From UBA974 sp002292405 (GTDB lineage: Bacteria > Bacteroidota > Bacteroidia > Flavobacteriales_D > Sanyastnellaceae), in assembly GCA_943842425.1 (NCBI GenBank), contig CALTBR010000002.1, forward strand, positions 434,001 through 498,000: DNA of 64,000 nucleotides, given 5' to 3'. This document shows, piece after piece, positions 54,708 through 63,717 of this stretch. Position 1 is the first letter of the stretch. Each line of letters opens with the position of its first letter. Below the pieces are notes generated by a model that made no database searches, had not been told where the DNA came from, and was given only the letters and a program-made list of their open reading frames with translations. The translations under genes were made by a program, and so were the position numbers.

Positions 54708-55739
54708 TCAGGATTTACCAATCGAGATTTGATTCACTTCAGGTTCTAGTTGGATATTGTATTTTTCCTTCACAGATTGCATGATGTCTTCTGCTAAAGC
54801 CCAAAGCTCCTTTCCTGTAGCTCCTCCATTATTCACTAGCACCAGAGCTTGGTGCTCGTGCACTCCGTGAGTTCCCCTATCGTGACCTCTCCAGCCAGAA
54901 GTGTCGATAAGCCAGCCAGCCGCTAACTTCACCACCTCTCCATCTATAGGATAATTAGGTATTTCAGGGTATACTGCTTTAAGCTTGTTAAAATCTTCTT
55001 TTTTTACAATTGGGTTTTTAAAGAAAGAACCTGCATTTCCTATAACATCAGGGTTAGGTAACTTAGAGTTTCTTATCTTAATTACAGCTTTCGCAACATC
55101 AAGATGAGTTAGATCTATCTTATTGATTTCGGAAATCTCATCCTCAATTGCCCCATAGCTAGTTCTAAGAGGAGATTCGCGATCAAGATTATATGCAACT
55201 CTAACTATTATCCACTCTCCCTTTAACTCACTTTTAAAAACAGACTCTCTATAACCAAGTTTACATTCCTTGAGATTAAATCGCTTTAGCTGACCCGTTT
55301 TAATTTCTATCGCCTCTAACCATGAGAAGACATCTTTAAGCTCAACTCCATAAGCTCCAATGTTCTGCATGGGGCTAGCTCCAACACAACCAGGGATTAA
55401 AGCTAAGTTTTCAAGGCCACCCCAACCATTGGCTAAAGACTTTAATACGAATTCATGCCAATCCTCTCCGGCCTCTACCACAACTTCAAGCCTTCTTCCA
55501 TCATCGCTTGATACATCTACTCCTTTGCTGTTCATCTTAATTACTAATCCTTCAAAGTCATTGTGAAAAAGCATATTGCTTCCTCCACCAAGTATTAAAA
55601 TTTCTAAATTATTGTTTTGGGCATATCGCAGGGCTTCCCTGATATCATCGTCTTTCTCAACTTCAACATAGTGACTCGCAAAAGCAGGTACATGAAAAGT
55701 TAAGGAAGAAGTTAAATCTACTTGAGTTTCTACTTTCAA
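54708..55739 (-). CDS. murB: UDP-N-acetylenolpyruvoylglucosamine reductase
   Basis: NADPH-dependent FAD enzyme making UDP-N-acetylmuramate for peptidoglycan. The 343-residue protein has the FAD-binding ILGGGSNMLF (about 49-58), GVELKDVFSWLEAIE, GYRESVFK, the catalytic serine in GNAGSFFKNP, and AAGWLIDTSGWRG; the late Glu is in QLEPEVNQ. The Tyr-loop insertion and length fit the E. coli-like type I form. Convergent with the dihaem enzyme, with a 158-base gap holding no gene that I can see. Confidence 0.95.
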   Translation of the reverse strand: MKVETQVDLTSSLTFHVPAFASHYVEVEKDDDIREALRYAQNNNLEILILGGGSNMLFHNDFEGLVIKMNSKGVDVSSDDGRRLEVVVEAGEDWHEFVLKSLANGWGGLENLALIPGCVGASPMQNIGAYGVELKDVFSWLEAIEIKTGQLKRFNLKECKLGYRESVFKSELKGEWIIVRVAYNLDRESPLRTSYGAIEDEISEINKIDLTHLDVAKAVIKIRNSKLPNPDVIGNAGSFFKNPIVKKEDFNKLKAVYPEIPNYPIDGEVVKLAAGWLIDTSGWRGHDRGTHGVHEHQALVLVNNGGATGKELWALAEDIMQSVKEKYNIQLEPEVNQISIGKS

Positions 55740-55755
55740 TCAATTGATCTTATTC

Positions 55756-55769
55756 TTGGTTTAAACCAA
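55756..55769. promoter_or_regulatory. 14-bp perfect palindrome upstream of murB
   Basis: TTGGTTTAAACCAA, 16 bases before the murB start codon. It lies inside a looser inverted repeat, ATTCTTGG (55752-55759) and CCAAGAAT (55782-55789). It could be an operator for murB or a leader hairpin; no known regulator site is recognised. Confidence 0.3.
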
Positions 55770-55896
55770 AGGTGTGCCACTCCAAGAATGCATGGAGTCT
55801 TAAACATTAATGAAAAAATCTGTTAGAGTTGGGTAAATATTGTCATTTTTCCAATCTAAATGATGGCTAAAGCTACAATACAAATGATAAAAATAA

Positions 55897-55904
55897 TACC
55901 TTTG
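55897..55904 (+). promoter_or_regulatory. Candidate -7 box (TACCTTTG) for the TPR-addB genes
   Basis: Exact TAnnTTTG match ending four bases before the GTG start of the TPR gene at 55909, implying a nearly leaderless transcript. No clear -33 TTG at the usual spacing. Confidence 0.4.
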
Positions 55905-55908
55905 CGTC

Positions 55909-56469
55909 GTGACATTAGAAAAAACAAATCTTAAAATAAAAGAGCGGGCACTCGCTTTAATGGAGTCCCAGAGTTGGAAAGATGCACTCGAAAAATGGGA
56001 GGTTTGGTTTCGTGAAACTCCAAACGCTAATGCTGACGCTAATGCTTTGCACGATAGAGCTATCTGCAAATTCCACCTATCTGATACTGTTTCAGCGATA
56101 AAGGATCTTGACTCCGCCGCTGAATTACAGCCAGAATATGGATACCGATTCTCTTCACGTGCCTGGATGAAGCAAGCGAATGGAGACACCGATGGTGCGA
56201 TATCTGATTATAAAATCGCAATCGAGCTTGAACCAGATGATGTCGTGAACCAAAATAACCTCGGTATACTAGAAGAGTCAAAAGGGTACAAAAGTCAAGC
56301 GGATAAGCGGTTTAAAATTGCTGATGGTGCAAGTAAAATGACCGTAGATAAAACGGAAGACCATGACACAAAAACAATTCTTAGCGAAATGAAAAGTGTT
56401 TATAAGAGTAAAGAATCTCTGAAAAATTGGTTAAAATTCATTCTAAATGGGTTTACCTTAAAGGACTGA
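55909..56469 (+). CDS. Tetratricopeptide-repeat protein (hypothetical)
   Basis: A 186-residue cytoplasmic protein with a GTG start. It has three to four TPR units: residues about 10-35 (ALMESQSWKDALEKWEVWF), 45-75 (LHDRAICKFHLSDTVSAIKD), 80-108 (RAWMKQANGDTDGAISDYKIAI) and 115-140 (NQNNLGILEESKG), then a basic helical tail. No signal peptide. It ends directly against the ATG of addB (stop at 56467-56469, start at 56470), so it is probably co-expressed with it and may act as a scaffold. Confidence 0.75.
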   Translation: MTLEKTNLKIKERALALMESQSWKDALEKWEVWFRETPNANADANALHDRAICKFHLSDTVSAIKDLDSAAELQPEYGYRFSSRAWMKQANGDTDGAISDYKIAIELEPDDVVNQNNLGILEESKGYKSQADKRFKIADGASKMTVDKTEDHDTKTILSEMKSVYKSKESLKNWLKFILNGFTLKD

Positions 56470-59274
56470 ATGAACACTTTAACAGTGACTCAAAAACATT
56501 TACCTACTCTTAGCAAAACTTCTTTTTTAGAAGAACTTGCACTTACTGTTCTCAACAATAAAAACATGGGAGCATGTGCTGTTGTTCTGCCAAGCTTCAG
56601 GAGTGTAACTTCCTTCAAAAGGGTGTTTACTAGGAAAGCTACGAAAGCTTGCCGCATGCCACAAGTTATGACATTAGGAGCTTTTATGGAAGGTAATGGT
56701 GAGTTTCAAATTGCTGACAACCTTGAGATTTTAGCGAGGTTGTATCAAGTGCAGCTTAACTATACCAAAGAGAAAAAAGACTTTGGCTTGTTTTTAAATT
56801 GGGGTTCGGTAGCTCTCGCAGACTTCCATCAGATTGACCATCACATGAAAGATGCAAATCAGGTGTTTAAAAACCTAAGGGACATTAAGGAAATTGAGGA
56901 GTGGAGTTTTGACACTTCTAAGAAACTTACTGAAGACCAAATCTCTTTTATGAATCAGTGGAATAGACTTCCGCACCTCTACAAAGATCTCCATGAAAGG
57001 CTGAAGCAAGATGGAATGACGACAAAAGCGATGCTGAGTTGGGATGTAGCTAAAAAAGGAAATGTTCAAAAATACAAGACTGTTTATGCCGCTGGACTTG
57101 CAGCTATCACACCAAGCGAAAAACTATATCTAACAAGATGGCACGAAGCGGGAAAGCTCATTTATCTTCCAGATGCAGATGCTTCCTATGTTCATGAGGG
57201 TCAAATAGAAGCGGGATATTTTATTAGAGAGCTTGGTGAATTTTCTTACAACATCCCTGATAAAATCTCTCAATCACCCCCAGATATTGAGATAATAGGA
57301 TGTAGTTCTGTTATGAGTTCTTGTCAGCTTATACGACAAATTGTACTTGAGCTCAATGAAGATGAGAAAAATAAAACTGTCATTGTATTGCCCGATGCTG
57401 GAACCCTACCGGTTTTATTACAAGCACTTCCTAACAATGAAGTCGGCTATAATGTAACAATGGGGCTTAGCATTCGTGAAACTCCTATCTCACCTTTCTT
57501 AAATCTCATTGACAGAATGACTGCAAGGTCAGACAGAGGGTGGAGATTTGAAGAGCTCGTGTCCCTCGCGAGCCAGCAGGTTGTTTTAGAATATACTGAA
57601 AAGACGACTTCTTTTAAATCTGATTCTACAAATTCGTTACACGAATTGGCCAAAATGAATTCAGGATGGGTAGCTATGACAACCATTGAGGAAGTTTCTG
57701 ATGGAGCTTTTTACTCACTTTTACAAGACCTTGAACCATTAAAAGCTCAGGGAGCGAAAGAATTTCTTAGAGGATTAGATGATTTTTCCAGAAAAATCGA
57801 AGAAAATCTACAGAAAAGTAAAAATCCTTGGATTCAAGCAGGTTGGACAAGTGTTAGAAAAGTGGTAAGTATCATGCTTCGCCTACAATCCGATCTCAAT
57901 CCGTGTAATAGTGCGAGCGATGTACGGGCTTTAATGCATAAACTACTTGGAGGTGAGAAGATCAATCTGATAGGTGAACCTGCTAGAGGTTTACAAATTA
58001 TGGGGCTTACAGAAACTCGAGCCTTGGACTATGATAGAGTAATCATCATGGATTGTAACGAGGGAATACTTCCTAAGCATGAAATTATTGACAGCTATCT
58101 GCCTGCAGATTTAAAGTATTCTATCAATATGCCAGGTAGGCATGAACGAGAAGCCGCTTACGCCTACAGCGTTTATCGACTTTTAAATCGCTCCACTAAA
58201 GTCCAACTTTTATATCGGACTTGCGGAAAGGGTTCTGAAGAAATGAGCCGATATCTTCAACAATTTATTCATTCTTATAAACCAATAAAAGACAAGTTTA
58301 CGAAATCAATTTTCAGTATGCCCAGCCCTAAAGCTCGGCCAGAGATACCTGTAATTACGCTTACTGAAAAAATGAGAGAACGAATTGAGGTTTGGGCCAA
58401 AGAGGGGATATCCCCCTCGGCATTAAACAAACTCCTCTCATGCGAAAGAAACTTTATTTACCGGTATTTATTGAGACTTTTAGAACCAAATGAATTGGAG
58501 GAACGTTTAGAGAGTAGCACTTTGGGGTCAATTGTGCACCACGTATTTGAACACGGATTAAACAAAGCTCTCAAGCAAACTTTGCAACCTCATCATATCA
58601 AATCCATTCTTAAAAATTTAGATACATTTTTAGACAATGCTGTTGATCATTGCTATAAACATGGGGTTTCAGATAGTGGTGAAAATCTATTGTTAATCCG
58701 TTCTGCAAAGTCAACGATTAAGAAGATTTTAAACCAAGAGCTTTTAGAATTGAATACAGGAAAAACAGATCCAATTACAATTACCGGATTAGAGGATTCT
58801 TTCGAAGCTACATATTCATTGGTTGACGGTGGGGAAGTTAAATTTTTCGGATACGCTGACAGATTAGAGGATGTCGCAGGAGTAACCAGAGTTGTAGATT
58901 ACAAAACAGGAATTACTACCCAAACTGATTTGAATTTAAAAGTAGATTGGGATATTGAGGGAGGAAAACTCGACAAAGGGAACGCTTCAAAAGCCCTTCA
59001 ACTTCTTGTTTATTGCGCAATACTTCTCAATGATGAATCTCTCAGTGAGGTTAAAGCTTCCATACGATCAGGTAGAAATGCCCGTTCAGGATTACTTGAC
59101 TTAAAAATAGGTAAACGCACAGAAATAAATCGTGAGGATATCGATATGTTGATAGATTGGATATCAAATAGATTGTCTAACTTTAAGGAAGATGGTAGAG
59201 AAATTTCTCACAACGAAGATTCTCACTATTGTGAATATTGTGTTGTCCTTGACCCGCCTATAATTTCTTATTAA
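56470..59274 (+). CDS. addB: AddB-like PD-(D/E)xK nuclease
   Basis: A 934-residue partner of AddA. The N-terminal two thirds are an inactivated helicase-like region (VVLPSFRSV, MTLGAFME; VIIMDCNEGILP). The C-terminal nuclease shows GSIVHHVFEHGLNK (His), GYADRLEDV (Asp) and VVDYKTG (Asp, Lys) at about 793-812. Cysteines C658 (LSCERNF), C921 and C924 match three of the four ligands of the AddB iron-sulfur cluster; the expected fourth position (930) is Pro. Directly follows the TPR gene. Confidence 0.83.
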   Translation: MNTLTVTQKHLPTLSKTSFLEELALTVLNNKNMGACAVVLPSFRSVTSFKRVFTRKATKACRMPQVMTLGAFMEGNGEFQIADNLEILARLYQVQLNYTKEKKDFGLFLNWGSVALADFHQIDHHMKDANQVFKNLRDIKEIEEWSFDTSKKLTEDQISFMNQWNRLPHLYKDLHERLKQDGMTTKAMLSWDVAKKGNVQKYKTVYAAGLAAITPSEKLYLTRWHEAGKLIYLPDADASYVHEGQIEAGYFIRELGEFSYNIPDKISQSPPDIEIIGCSSVMSSCQLIRQIVLELNEDEKNKTVIVLPDAGTLPVLLQALPNNEVGYNVTMGLSIRETPISPFLNLIDRMTARSDRGWRFEELVSLASQQVVLEYTEKTTSFKSDSTNSLHELAKMNSGWVAMTTIEEVSDGAFYSLLQDLEPLKAQGAKEFLRGLDDFSRKIEENLQKSKNPWIQAGWTSVRKVVSIMLRLQSDLNPCNSASDVRALMHKLLGGEKINLIGEPARGLQIMGLTETRALDYDRVIIMDCNEGILPKHEIIDSYLPADLKYSINMPGRHEREAAYAYSVYRLLNRSTKVQLLYRTCGKGSEEMSRYLQQFIHSYKPIKDKFTKSIFSMPSPKARPEIPVITLTEKMRERIEVWAKEGISPSALNKLLSCERNFIYRYLLRLLEPNELEERLESSTLGSIVHHVFEHGLNKALKQTLQPHHIKSILKNLDTFLDNAVDHCYKHGVSDSGENLLLIRSAKSTIKKILNQELLELNTGKTDPITITGLEDSFEATYSLVDGGEVKFFGYADRLEDVAGVTRVVDYKTGITTQTDLNLKVDWDIEGGKLDKGNASKALQLLVYCAILLNDESLSEVKASIRSGRNARSGLLDLKIGKRTEINREDIDMLIDWISNRLSNFKEDGREISHNEDSHYCEYCVVLDPPIISY

Positions 59275-59284
59275 TCTATTTAAT

Positions 59285-60580
59285 TTGAAACCTATAACAA
59301 AAAATAAAAAAGTGTTAATCATCACCTATTACTGGCCTCCATCGGGAGGAGCTGGGGTTCAGCGATGGTTAAAATTCTCTAAATATCTACCTGAATTTGG
59401 GTGGGATCCTGTTGTTTTCACTCCTGAGAACCCAGATGTCCCCGTGGAGGATATAACTTTATTAGGAGAAGTCTCATCTTCAGTCCAAGTTCTTAAGACT
59501 CCTATTTTTGAACCTTCAAGAGTAGTCTCTTTGTTTGGTAGAAAAATGTCCACAACAAGGATGGGGGCTTCAAACAAATCTAGAAATCAAACTTCAATTA
59601 TTAAGGGTTTCATCAGTTGGGTCAGAGGGAATCTCTTTATTCCTGACGCTAGAGTAACGTGGGTTAAACCTGCTGTGAAGTATGTAAACAAGTGGATTCG
59701 TGAAAACCACATCGATGCAATAATTACTACTGGACCACCACACAGTATGCATCTTATAGGATTGGGTGTGAAAAAAACATACCCGGAACTAAAATGGATT
59801 TCCGATTTTAGAGATCCTTGGTCGGATATGGACTACTTGGATGACTTTAAGATGGGTAATCGAGCTAAAAGAAAGCTCATTGAAATGGAAAAAAAGGTTG
59901 TGGAGTATTCTAACAAAATCACAATCACCTCTCCTTCTATTGTAAAAATACTCTTAGGTGACGGCAACAAAGAAAAGGCAGTTTTAATACAAAATGGTTG
60001 GGATAGTGTTGATTTTGAAGAAGTGAAAGCGCCTGCGAATCAATCTACAGTTTTTAAAATTGGACATTTCGGTTCGCTTTACGGTTCGCGAAATGTACCT
60101 GGTTTATGGCGTGCCGTAAAAAAATGGAATCTAATAGAACGTCTTAAAATAGAAGTCTACCTGGTAGGATCAGTAGGCGAGGAGATAAAGTTGGAATTAA
60201 AAGATCATCCACACGTAAAGTTTATCCCCTCACTTTCTCACAAACAATCTGTAATTGAAATGGTTGGCTGCGATGCACTCCTTTTAGTCCAAAACGACAC
60301 CGATGCTTCGAGAAAATGTACTCCTGGGAAAGTGTTCGAATACATCGCTTGTGAAAGACCTATTCTTAGTATTTGCAATAGTCCCAGCGACCTTGCGACA
60401 CAACTGAAAAATTGGGGATTGCCATTTTGCGATCACGAAGACGAAGATGCCGCATATGAAATGCTGAAAAAAATAACGAAAAATGATGCCCCTCTCACAG
60501 TAGACCCATCACCATATGAGAGAAAGGCTTTAACGAAGAAACTGGTAGATGAGTTGGAACTTCTAACGAATCACAGTTAG
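59285..60580 (+). CDS. Glycosyltransferase, family 4-like
   Basis: A 431-residue GT-B fold protein with a TTG start at 59285. The N-terminal ITYYWPPSGGAGVQRWLKF is the acceptor-side loop of this Bacteroidota group; GPPHSMHLIGLG and WISDFRDPW follow, and the C-terminal half has GHFGSLYGSR, LPSLSHKQSVIEM-like and CTPGKVFEYIACERP, the nucleotide-sugar site with the Glu before the E-Y/A segment. It probably builds a surface or lipid-linked polysaccharide. Sugar donor unknown. Confidence 0.85.
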   Translation: MKPITKNKKVLIITYYWPPSGGAGVQRWLKFSKYLPEFGWDPVVFTPENPDVPVEDITLLGEVSSSVQVLKTPIFEPSRVVSLFGRKMSTTRMGASNKSRNQTSIIKGFISWVRGNLFIPDARVTWVKPAVKYVNKWIRENHIDAIITTGPPHSMHLIGLGVKKTYPELKWISDFRDPWSDMDYLDDFKMGNRAKRKLIEMEKKVVEYSNKITITSPSIVKILLGDGNKEKAVLIQNGWDSVDFEEVKAPANQSTVFKIGHFGSLYGSRNVPGLWRAVKKWNLIERLKIEVYLVGSVGEEIKLELKDHPHVKFIPSLSHKQSVIEMVGCDALLLVQNDTDASRKCTPGKVFEYIACERPILSICNSPSDLATQLKNWGLPFCDHEDEDAAYEMLKKITKNDAPLTVDPSPYERKALTKKLVDELELLTNHS

Positions 60581-60601
60581 ACCCATTCTGCTGGTAAACA
60601 C

Positions 60602-61057
60602 CTAGTCAACTACCCTTAGCCAGTCTTGAGTTCTATAAACAAACCAAATGTATCCTCGAACTTTCAGCACGTCTAATTCCCCCTCTTCTAACCACATTTC
60701 GCAATCGTAAATAGAACCTTTCTTAGGATCGCAAATTGTTCCATCTCCCCATTCCTGAGTTTCGCCCTCAGATAAAACCATGTTTCTTACTATTTCCATA
60801 CCTAGGGCAGGCTGATCTTTCCTGTCGTCGTCACACTTATCACAATGTGGGTTTTGGTCTTCGTCTGGAAGGCGAAATAATTCTATTACCGTACCGAAAA
60901 ACTGACCGTCTCGTTCGACAATTTCAACTACGCTTTTAATGCGACCCGTTTCGTCGTCGATGGTTTTCCAACGACCATCAATTGATGTTTGGGAAAAAGA
61001 AGTGAAAGATATTAGGAAGAAACATCCTAAGAGGTAAAAATGTTTTGATTGAATCAT
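60602..61057 (-). CDS. DUF2147 secreted protein
   Basis: A 151-residue exported protein with a signal peptide ending near SFSQ. The mature part reads as a small lipocalin-like barrel: GRWKTIDDETGRIKSVVEI, GTVIELFRLP, a CDKCDDD segment, GMEIVRNM, WGDGTICDPKKGSIYDCEM and KVRGYIW. This is DUF2147, of unknown function. It has four cysteines, perhaps two disulfides. Convergent with the GT4 gene and ahead of the BrkB-like gene's end. Confidence 0.85.
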   Translation of the reverse strand: MIQSKHFYLLGCFFLISFTSFSQTSIDGRWKTIDDETGRIKSVVEIVERDGQFFGTVIELFRLPDEDQNPHCDKCDDDRKDQPALGMEIVRNMVLSEGETQEWGDGTICDPKKGSIYDCEMWLEEGELDVLKVRGYIWFVYRTQDWLRVVD

Positions 61058-61083
61058 AAAGCTAATTACGTCCTTTTAAAACA

Positions 61084-62013
61084 TTATTGCAAGTTGCTTC
61101 TGGCTTCATTTCGCGCTTTATGAACACTCACGTTAAATTCAAACCCCAAGAGAAGGATTGAGCTATTTGCATTTACCCACACAAGTAGCAGTAAAAACGT
61201 TCCTAAAGAACCATAAAGCCTATTATAACTATCTAAATAAGTAATAAAAGCTCCTAACCCTACTGACAACAAAACAATTAAGATTGTAGTCATCGTAGCC
61301 CCAGGAGTGATAGTCCGCCATCTATCACGATCAGGATTGCCGAAGTGGTACAAGATCGAGACTGAGAAATACACGAGAATGAGGGACATCGTCCACCTTG
61401 CAATATTAAGCCAGGGTAGAAGTTCGCCAGGGAGCAAACCTTTATTTGAAAGCCATGTCAACCCTTGGCCACTAAATCCTATAAGGAATACTGCAACTCC
61501 AAGCATTACAACTAGGATTACTAAAAGGAAAAGTGAAATAAAATAATACAACATCGGATTTCCCTTTTTTTCCAATAAATAACTTGCATTAAACCCTGTT
61601 AAAATGGCATTCACACTATTCGACGCATAAAAGGCAGTAAGTACAAATCCTATCGATAAAATCGAAATGTGACTTTTTTCAAGAAGATCATTTACTGTTA
61701 ACTCAAATAAAGACACCGTCTCTCCTGGGAAGAATAAAAGCAGTGCATCCATCACATCATTTGTTTCAAGAGGCGTATGAGGTAAGATACTCAAAAGCAA
61801 AATTATAGCTGGAAAAAAAGCCAATAGAATCCTATAAGAAATAGAGGCCGCTCTGATAGATACTGATCCGTTTATCAACCCAAGACCAAAAAATCTCAAC
61901 ACATCATAGAGGTTCATACCTTCAACTCCCCAAGGACTAATAGACCTTAAAAAAAACTTTGTTCGCTTTACTATCGAGTTAGACTCAATCCACTTGGGGA
62001 TATTATTTGACAT
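61084..62013 (-). CDS. YihY/BrkB-family inner-membrane protein
   Basis: A 309-residue protein with about six helices. Family segments: SIRAASISYRILLAFFPAIILLLS near the N-terminus (in two parts), LTAFYASNSVNAILTGFNASY, and the C-terminal YNRLYGSLGTFLLLLVWVNAN followed by LGFEFN. Function of the family is not settled; it was once misnamed RNase BN. Its start overlaps the end of nadC by 11 bases, suggesting co-transcription. Confidence 0.9.
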   Translation of the reverse strand: MSNNIPKWIESNSIVKRTKFFLRSISPWGVEGMNLYDVLRFFGLGLINGSVSIRAASISYRILLAFFPAIILLLSILPHTPLETNDVMDALLLFFPGETVSLFELTVNDLLEKSHISILSIGFVLTAFYASNSVNAILTGFNASYLLEKKGNPMLYYFISLFLLVILVVMLGVAVFLIGFSGQGLTWLSNKGLLPGELLPWLNIARWTMSLILVYFSVSILYHFGNPDRDRWRTITPGATMTTILIVLLSVGLGAFITYLDSYNRLYGSLGTFLLLLVWVNANSSILLLGFEFNVSVHKARNEARSNLQ

Positions 62014-62881
62014 GCGGGGTGCTCTTCAAACTTAAATCTAAGCTTTTTACCGAGTGAGTCATATATCCCATACTCACAAAATCCACACCCGTTTCTCCAT
62101 AATCTCTAACATTAGTAGGTGTAATTCCTCCAGATGCTTCAAGAGAAACCAGGTGGCTATATCTCTCTACTGCCTTGCTGACCTTGTTAGGACTGAAATT
62201 ATCGAGTAAAATTCTCTCAATGGGTATTCCTAATTTTACTGAAGCTGAGATCGCATCCTCAATTTCCGTGAAAGATCTCGTTTCGATCACTAAGGGCAAT
62301 TCTTGTAAAGCAGGAAATCTGTCTTTTAAATATTGTGCGACTTTTTCAATAGCACTTGCCATACTACCGGCATAATCCACATGATTGTCCTTTAATAGGA
62401 TCATGTCATATAACCCCATTCTGTGATTTACACCTCCTCCCATCACGACAGCTTGTTTCTCAAATGCTCTCAGCCCTGGGGTAGTCTTCCTTGTATCTAA
62501 AACCCTTGTAGGAGTTCCTTCTAACAACTTAACTACTTCTGATGTTCTTGTTGCTATTCCGCTCATGCGTTGCATAAAATTTAAAGCCAAACGCTCTCCT
62601 GTTAAAATATCCCTTGCCAACCCATCTAACTCTATCACTACATCTCCAAACTTTACTGAACTACCGTCGTTGATTTGAGCTGTAAAATGTATTTCTGGGT
62701 TTACCTGATAGAAGACTTCTCTTGCCACTTCCACTCCAGCTACTACACCACTTTCTTTAGCTAAAATGTATCCTTTTTGGGCTAAATCAGCTGGAACACT
62801 TGACTCAGATGTAACATCACCTGAACCTAAATCTTCATTTAGAGCAAGAGAAATAAAATTCTTCATATCAACATTAAGCAT
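62003..62881 (-). CDS. nadC: Nicotinate-nucleotide pyrophosphorylase (carboxylating)
   Basis: Converts quinolinate and PRPP to nicotinate mononucleotide in de novo NAD synthesis. The 292-residue enzyme shows NEDLGSGDVTSES at the N-terminus, LTGERLALNFMQRMSGIAT, TRKTTPGLRAFEKQAV with basic quinolinate ligands, GGVNHRMGLYD, LLKDNH and the C-terminal EASGGIT and GVDFVSMGYMTHS. An alternative Met lies at 62866. A TATATTCG box ends four bases before the ATG. Confidence 0.95.
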   Translation of the reverse strand: MLNVDMKNFISLALNEDLGSGDVTSESSVPADLAQKGYILAKESGVVAGVEVAREVFYQVNPEIHFTAQINDGSSVKFGDVVIELDGLARDILTGERLALNFMQRMSGIATRTSEVVKLLEGTPTRVLDTRKTTPGLRAFEKQAVVMGGGVNHRMGLYDMILLKDNHVDYAGSMASAIEKVAQYLKDRFPALQELPLVIETRSFTEIEDAISASVKLGIPIERILLDNFSPNKVSKAVERYSHLVSLEASGGITPTNVRDYGETGVDFVSMGYMTHSVKSLDLSLKSTPHVK

Positions 62882-62920
62882 AGTGCGAATATACTACCCT
62901 CAAAACCGTAACTTCACACT

Positions 62921-63397
62921 GTGCAAATTTCAATAATAGCAACGGGAAAAACAAATGCGGTTTGGATTAAAACTGGAATTGAAGAGTACGCAAAACGTAT
63001 GAATCGCTATGGACGATTTGCCATTGTCGAAACGCCCAACTTGAAAAGTAAATTTGCAAAAGCCGATTCTAAACGTGTGATGAAAGAAGAGGCCATACTG
63101 CAAGCTAAAGCCCTAGAAGGAGTAGATTACCTTGTTTTATTAGATGAACACGGAAAAGAATACACATCTATAGGCCTTTCTAATCAGATACAAAAACTTC
63201 AGGTAAGAGGACTTAAACATGTTGCCTTCCTTATTGGAGGCCCTTACGGATTCGATCCATCGATTAAATCAAGAGCTAATGAACTTTGGGCTTTGGGGAC
63301 GTTGACTTTTCCGCATCAACTAATTCGGATTTTTGCCGTAGAACAAATCTACCGCGCCCACACTATTCTAAAAGGCGAGCCCTATCATCATCCATAA
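62921..63397 (+). CDS. rlmH: 23S rRNA pseudouridine-1915 N3-methyltransferase
   Basis: SPOUT-class methyltransferase acting on helix 69 of 23S rRNA. The 158-residue protein has the GTG start giving MQISIIATGKT, the knot segment LDEHGKEYTS, FLIGGPYGFD (SAM loop), TFPHQLIRIFAVEQIYRA and the invariant C-terminal GEPYHHP. Divergent from nadC by 39 bases; a TAACTTCA box (62909-62916) ends four bases before the GTG. Confidence 0.96.
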   Translation: MQISIIATGKTNAVWIKTGIEEYAKRMNRYGRFAIVETPNLKSKFAKADSKRVMKEEAILQAKALEGVDYLVLLDEHGKEYTSIGLSNQIQKLQVRGLKHVAFLIGGPYGFDPSIKSRANELWALGTLTFPHQLIRIFAVEQIYRAHTILKGEPYHHP

Positions 63398-63408
63398 AAA
63401 TTCAAGCA

Positions 63409-63439
63409 TAAAAAAAAGCCAACCGAAGTTGACTTTTTA
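63409..63439 (-). terminator. Rho-independent terminator of the atp genes
   Basis: Read on the minus strand: AGTCAAC, a TTCG tetraloop, GTTGGCT (stem at 63434-63428 and 63423-63417 with one G-T pair), then a run of T (complement of the A tract ending at 63416). The UUCG loop closed by C-G is a very stable form. On the plus strand it could also end rlmH, whose stop is 20 bases upstream. Confidence 0.85.
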
Positions 63440-63483
63440 AATGGTCTTTTCACGAAGATATTCCCCGAGCTGTTCTTGAACTC

Positions 63484-63717
63484 TTACTGAGCTAATATCG
63501 TAACATGGTTATTGAGAACTTCTACTGTTCCACCATTTACGTCAAAGGTCATTTCTTCGTCATCAGTTTTTAAAGTAATCTCACCTTTTCGCAAAGTCGT
63601 TACTAAAGGCGCGTGATGACTCAAAATTCCCAGACTTCCATCTGAACCAGGAAGACCTATATATGTAGCTTCTCCTTCGTAAAGTTGTTTGTCAGGTGTA
63701 AGAATGTTTACTGTCAT
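63484..63717 (-). CDS. atpC: ATP synthase epsilon subunit (short form)
   Basis: A 77-residue subunit consisting only of the N-terminal beta-sandwich (VNILTPDKQLYEGEA, LPGSDGSLGILSHHAPLVTTL, VNGGTVEVLNNHVTIL). The C-terminal helical hairpin that inhibits ATP hydrolysis in E. coli is absent, as is usual in Bacteroidota. Its ATG overlaps the atpD stop by four bases. It is the last gene of the operon before the hairpin terminator. Confidence 0.93.
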   Translation of the reverse strand: MTVNILTPDKQLYEGEATYIGLPGSDGSLGILSHHAPLVTTLRKGEITLKTDDEEMTFDVNGGTVEVLNNHVTILAQ

